Program-made: the position numbers and the translations under genes
Origin: Chloroflexota bacterium
GTDB taxonomy: Bacteria; Chloroflexota; UBA11872
DNA length: 64,000 nucleotides
Assembly: GCA_022820025.1 (NCBI GenBank)
Contig: JAJEGF010000025.1
Span: 81,522 to 145,521, forward strand
Direction: 5' to 3'
Shown here: positions 61,256 through 64,000 of the stretch, in pieces
How positions within the stretch are numbered: position 1 is the first letter of the stretch
Layout: each line of letters starts with the position of its first letter
Notes under the pieces: generated by a model
The model's input: the letters and a program-made list of their open reading frames with translations, nothing else
Databases searched by the model: none
Told to the model about the DNA's origin: nothing

Positions 61256-61753
61256 TTACTCCAGCGCAGACCCCAGGATTTCTTCGGCCTGCTGCGCCCG
61301 GAAGTCGAGCAGCTTCTGCCGGAGGTCGGCGTCGCCCAGAGCCAGGATCTCGACAGCCAGCAGGGCGGCGTTGACAGCTCCCGCGCTGCCGATGGCGAGG
61401 GTGGCAACCGGGATGCCGCGGGGCATCTGGGCCATGGCCAGCAGCGAGTCCAGGCCGTCGAGCGACCAGGCCTGCATGGGCACGCCGAGCACCGGGAGCA
61501 CCGTGTGTGCGGCCACAACGCCGGCCAGGTGCGCGGCGCCGCCGGCGGCGGCGATGAGGACGCGCATCCCGCGTTCGTCGGCCGTGCGGGCCCACTCGGC
61601 GGTCTCGTCGGGCGTGCGGTGCGCTGAAAGCACGCGAACCTCGTAGGGCACGCCGAAATCGCGCAGGGTGGCGGTGGTGCGCTGCATCACGTCCCAGTCG
61701 GTCGTGCTGCCCATCACGATGCCGACGCGCGGGGTCTCGTTGGAATCCGTCAT
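61256..61753 (-). CDS. purE: N5-carboxyaminoimidazole ribonucleotide mutase
   Basis: A 165-residue class I PurE, converting N5-CAIR to CAIR in purine synthesis. Key motifs: [15 protein letters not shown] (phosphate/ribose site), [18 protein letters not shown] with the essential His, [26 protein letters not shown] and [22 protein letters not shown]. No purK is adjacent. Separated from icd by only 15 bases and in the same direction, so probably co-transcribed. Confidence 0.94.
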   Translation of the reverse strand: MTDSNETPRVGIVMGSTTDWDVMQRTTATLRDFGVPYEVRVLSAHRTPDETAEWARTADERGMRVLIAAAGGAAHLAGVVAAHTVLPVLGVPMQAWSLDGLDSLLAMAQMPRGIPVATLAIGSAGAVNAALLAVEILALGDADLRQKLLDFRAQQAEEILGSALE

Positions 61754-61768
61754 GGCCGTCTCACTCCT

Positions 61769-63211
61769 CTAGGCCTGCGAGTACGCGGGTCTGCCGTCAA
61801 ACGTGCAGAGGTTTTCGGTCTTGATGAAATCGAGGCCGGCGCCGCCGATGCGACCGAGCAAGGCGATGATTTCGGCATGGTCAATGGCCGTGCCGTTGGC
61901 CGCCATGAAGCGGGCGCGCCAGTGGTCCACCAGCAGGCCGCCGGCCATGGTTTGCGGCCAGACGATCGCGCCGCGGTTGCTGATCATCTTCAGGTAGAGA
62001 CCGTTGCCCGCAATGGCCTGCAGGCGTTGCGCCAGGTCCGCCGCCGTGCCGTCATTCCAGTCCAGGAAGACGTCCACGCCCACTGTTTGCTTGGCGGGCG
62101 CGCTTTGTCGCGGACTTGCTTCGATAACCGGCATGGGGCCACCCACGCCAAACGATGCCGGACGCAGGGTTCTGGGCATTTCGCCCAGGCGGTCGGCCAC
62201 GGCCCGGCCGAACTCGCGGGTGCCGACCTTGGCGGTGCTGTGGGCGTCGCTGTAGATGTCGTAGGTGTGGACGCCGTCCTCAAGGGTTCGCAGCCAGGCG
62301 TTCTGCACGCGAGCGGCCACCTCGGGCTGGCCGATGTGATCCAGCATCAGGACGGCCGCGGTGAGCACGCCGGACGGGTTGGCCAGGTTCTGCCCAGCGC
62401 GGCGCGGAGCCGACCCGTGGACGGCCTCGAACATCGCGGCGCTGTCACCAATGTTGGCGGCGCCGCCCAGGCCCACCGACCCGGCAATCTGCGCGGCAAC
62501 GTCCGAGAGGATGTCGCCGTACAGATTCGGCAGCACCACCACGTCGAACATCTCGGGCGTGTCGGCCAGCTTGGCGGCGCCGATGTCGACGATCCAGTAC
62601 TCGTTTTCCAGGTCGGGATAGTCCGCCGCCACTTCGTCGAAGACCTCGTGAAAGAGGCCGTCCGACAGCTTCATGATGTTGTCCTTGGCGAAGGCCGTGA
62701 CCTTGTGCCGGTCGTGGTGCCGGGCGTATTCGAAGGCGAAACGAATGACGCGCTCGCAGCCCGGACGGGTGATGAGCTTGAGCGACTGCATGACGTCGGC
62801 CGTCTGCCGGTGTTCGATGCCGGCGTAGAGGTCTTCCTCGTTCTCGCGAACCAGCACCACGTCCATGTCCGGGTGGTGCTTGGTCTCCACGTAGGGATGG
62901 AAAGTGGCGGCGGGGCGCACGTTGGCGTAGAGGCCCAGCGCGATGCGGGTGGCGACGTTGAGGCTCTGGTAGCCGCGGCCCTGTGGGGTGGTGATGGGCG
63001 CTTTCAAGAATACGCGGGTGCGGTAGATGGACTCCCAGGCCGCGTCGTCGATGCCGGCCGGGTTGCCCCGAAGGTAGACCTGCTCGCCGATGTCGATGGT
63101 CTCGATATCAAGCTGCGCGCCCGCCTTGTCCAGGATTTCCAGGACGATGGGCATGATCTCGGGGCCGATCCCGTCGCCATGGGCGACGGTGATGGGGGTG
63201 GCTTCATTCAT
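61769..63211 (-). CDS. icd: NADP-type isocitrate dehydrogenase, long Thermus-like form
   Basis: A 480-residue isocitrate/isopropylmalate dehydrogenase-family enzyme. ITVAHGDGIGPEIMP at the start, FLKAPITTPQGRGYQSLNVATR substrate-binding region, VVLVRENEEDLYAGIEH, TAFAKDNIMKLSDG, LPNLYGDILSDVAAQIAG and FEAVHGSAPRRAGQNLANP. About 120 extra C-terminal residues (from DIYSDAHSTAKVGT onward) match the long Thermus/Rickettsia-type enzyme, not the 416-residue E. coli form. TCA-cycle role in the cytoplasm. Confidence 0.92.
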   Translation of the reverse strand: MNEATPITVAHGDGIGPEIMPIVLEILDKAGAQLDIETIDIGEQVYLRGNPAGIDDAAWESIYRTRVFLKAPITTPQGRGYQSLNVATRIALGLYANVRPAATFHPYVETKHHPDMDVVLVRENEEDLYAGIEHRQTADVMQSLKLITRPGCERVIRFAFEYARHHDRHKVTAFAKDNIMKLSDGLFHEVFDEVAADYPDLENEYWIVDIGAAKLADTPEMFDVVVLPNLYGDILSDVAAQIAGSVGLGGAANIGDSAAMFEAVHGSAPRRAGQNLANPSGVLTAAVLMLDHIGQPEVAARVQNAWLRTLEDGVHTYDIYSDAHSTAKVGTREFGRAVADRLGEMPRTLRPASFGVGGPMPVIEASPRQSAPAKQTVGVDVFLDWNDGTAADLAQRLQAIAGNGLYLKMISNRGAIVWPQTMAGGLLVDHWRARFMAANGTAIDHAEIIALLGRIGGAGLDFIKTENLCTFDGRPAYSQA

Positions 63212-63709
63212 CCGTAAACTCCAGGCTGAGCGCTGACACGGCGCGTCAGCGTTGAATCGAGAGATGGGGCGGACACGTCAGTAGCTACGAAGGCGTTCGT
63301 GACGAAGTGAAATCGAGGGTCGTAAGAGGCGCAGACCTTGGGCCGACGCCGTGGGACGGTAAGCGGCGCACGAGCCCGAACCCTGGAAGCGTATGGGTAA
63401 GTGGGTCGGTGGGCGGGATGCGCGGAAACTCCGGAACGCGTTCCGGCGGCAAGGATACGCAACCCGGCCGATACGCGGACACCGCTTACGGGGCCGCAGA
63501 GGCGCAGGGAAGCAGCACCGCGAATCAGCAACGCCCTCGGCTGAACTGCGCCTCGTCATCCTGAACAACGAGCGTCCGCGGCCGGTCGAGATCGACGCCG
63601 GGACGCGGTTGTACACCGCGCACGGTCACCAACCGAAATGGCAGAGGCTCTGCCGGTTCGCGGCGCTTCGGCGCGTCATCCTTCGCCTTGGAATCGAAGT
63701 CGCTCACGA
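63212..63709. other. Gene-poor stretch, possible HicA-like remnant
   Basis: About 500 bases with no convincing gene. A plus-strand frame at 63393-63713 starts VGGRDARKLRNAFRRQGY and RGHRLR, faintly like a HicA toxin (V-G-x-x-x-x-K-L, then G-x-H), but the rest does not continue the fold. A minus-strand frame from GTG 63707 to 63525 (60 residues, MSDFDSKAKDDAPKRREPA) begins just after the FMN reductase stop and might be a small gene. I see no tRNA-like or terminator structure. Confidence 0.25.
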
Positions 63710-64000
63710 TTAAGCGTAGCGGAGCGTCGGATCCACGCGGCAGTGGCGGATCCAGTCGTCAAAGGCCGACATGAACTCGCGAATCCGCTCCAGCAAGTCA
63801 TCGTCAATCACGTTGCCGTCGGGGTCTTGTCGCCGGCGCGAGCGGACCAGCAGCAACTCGGGGTCGATCATCACGCGCATGCTGTTGTGCAGGGCGATCT
63901 GGCGCATGTGCATCTGGGCGCGCACGGTGCCGGAGCGTCCGCCGACGCCCATGACGGCGGCCGGCTTGCCGTCCAGGGTCGAGGGCCGGCCGCGGGAGGC
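63710..64000 (-). CDS. NADPH-dependent FMN reductase-like flavoprotein (5' partial)
   Basis: C-terminal ~97 residues of a flavodoxin-fold reductase; the frame stays open to the right edge. SRGRPSTLDGKPAAVMGVG followed by GRSGTVRAQMHMRQIAL matches the FMN_red family (the GKPxAxMGxSxGxxGTxRAQ segment). The tail LERIREFMSAFDDWI is the usual final helix. The N-terminal flavin-binding loop is outside the window. Confidence 0.85.
   Translation of the reverse strand, partial: ASRGRPSTLDGKPAAVMGVGGRSGTVRAQMHMRQIALHNSMRVMIDPELLLVRSRRRQDPDGNVIDDDLLERIREFMSAFDDWIRHCRVDPTLRYA

Noticed and set aside
59962..61374. 470-codon plus-strand frame opposite the aminotransferase
   Set aside because: Shadow; Gly/Ala/Val/Arg-biased with no domain.
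61877..63217. 446-codon plus-strand frame opposite icd
   Set aside because: Shadow of icd; the minus strand has all dehydrogenase motifs.
63393..63713. HicA-like toxin gene
   Set aside because: Only the first ~35 residues resemble HicA, the catalytic GSH is not intact and no HicB partner is present.
1..64000. CRISPR arrays, tRNA or rRNA genes, insertion sequences, replication origin
   Set aside because: No regularly spaced repeats, cloverleaf-like sequences, transposase motifs or DnaA-box clusters were seen.

Overview
The window is GC-rich bacterial DNA with no rRNA, tRNA, CRISPR array or recognisable insertion sequence. Best lineage guess is Chloroflexota (Dehalococcoidia/SAR202-like or Caldilineae-like). 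The support is the L,D-transpeptidase near 52.3-53.3 kb, which has the repeated 'GxPIT/E...QYFER' module common in that phylum, together with the density of Gfo/Idh/MocA, sulfatase, DUF3604 and DUF6159-type genes. The lineage is an inference.

Left part (1-29174, + strand): one long polysaccharide biosynthesis and export cluster in which most neighbours overlap by 4 bases (ATGA, GTGA or TTGA). It holds a Wzt-like ABC ATPase (cut by the left edge), one GT2 and about nine GT4/GT-B glycosyltransferases, two large membrane proteins (ArnT/PMT-like and YfhO-like), a Trm112-like zinc ribbon followed by a radical SAM/SPASM enzyme, a hexapeptide acyltransferase, an uncharacterised 602-residue protein, a Wzx-type flippase, a methyltransferase, an NAD-dependent sugar epimerase and a terminal WbaP/WcaJ-type sugar-phosphate transferase that would start the glycan on undecaprenyl phosphate. 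The first three genes, from three different families, carry what looks like the same extra beta-rich module.

Middle part (29.3-45.8 kb, mixed strands): a metabolic region rich in Gfo/Idh/MocA oxidoreductases (five, three in tandem). It also has a class III aminotransferase, a methyltransferase, a stand-alone LanC-like protein, a BrnT/BrnA toxin-antitoxin pair with a readable promoter, two sugar-catabolism-type enzymes (SDR and TIM-barrel epimerase), a VOC protein, a sulfatase, a GYD protein, an epimerase-like protein lacking the usual lysine, and a C45/penicillin-acyltransferase-like protein with no ordinary start codon.

Right part (45.9-64 kb): the most notable gene is a thioredoxin-fold/NHL-repeat protein at 45922-47394. 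Its redox motif is interrupted by an in-frame TGA exactly where homologues have cysteine, and a hairpin fitting a bacterial SECIS element follows, so it is very probably a selenoprotein. After it come a DUF6159-like membrane protein, an SDR, a tandem duplicated pair of beta-propeller glycosidase-like genes, a Tat-exported L,D-transpeptidase (again without a normal start codon), an ArsC-like reductase, small lipid/envelope or hypothetical proteins, an HD hydrolase, an NTF2-like protein, a secreted double-Cache protein, a DUF3604 protein, a methyltransferase, a DegT-type aminotransferase, purE, icd and a partial FMN reductase.
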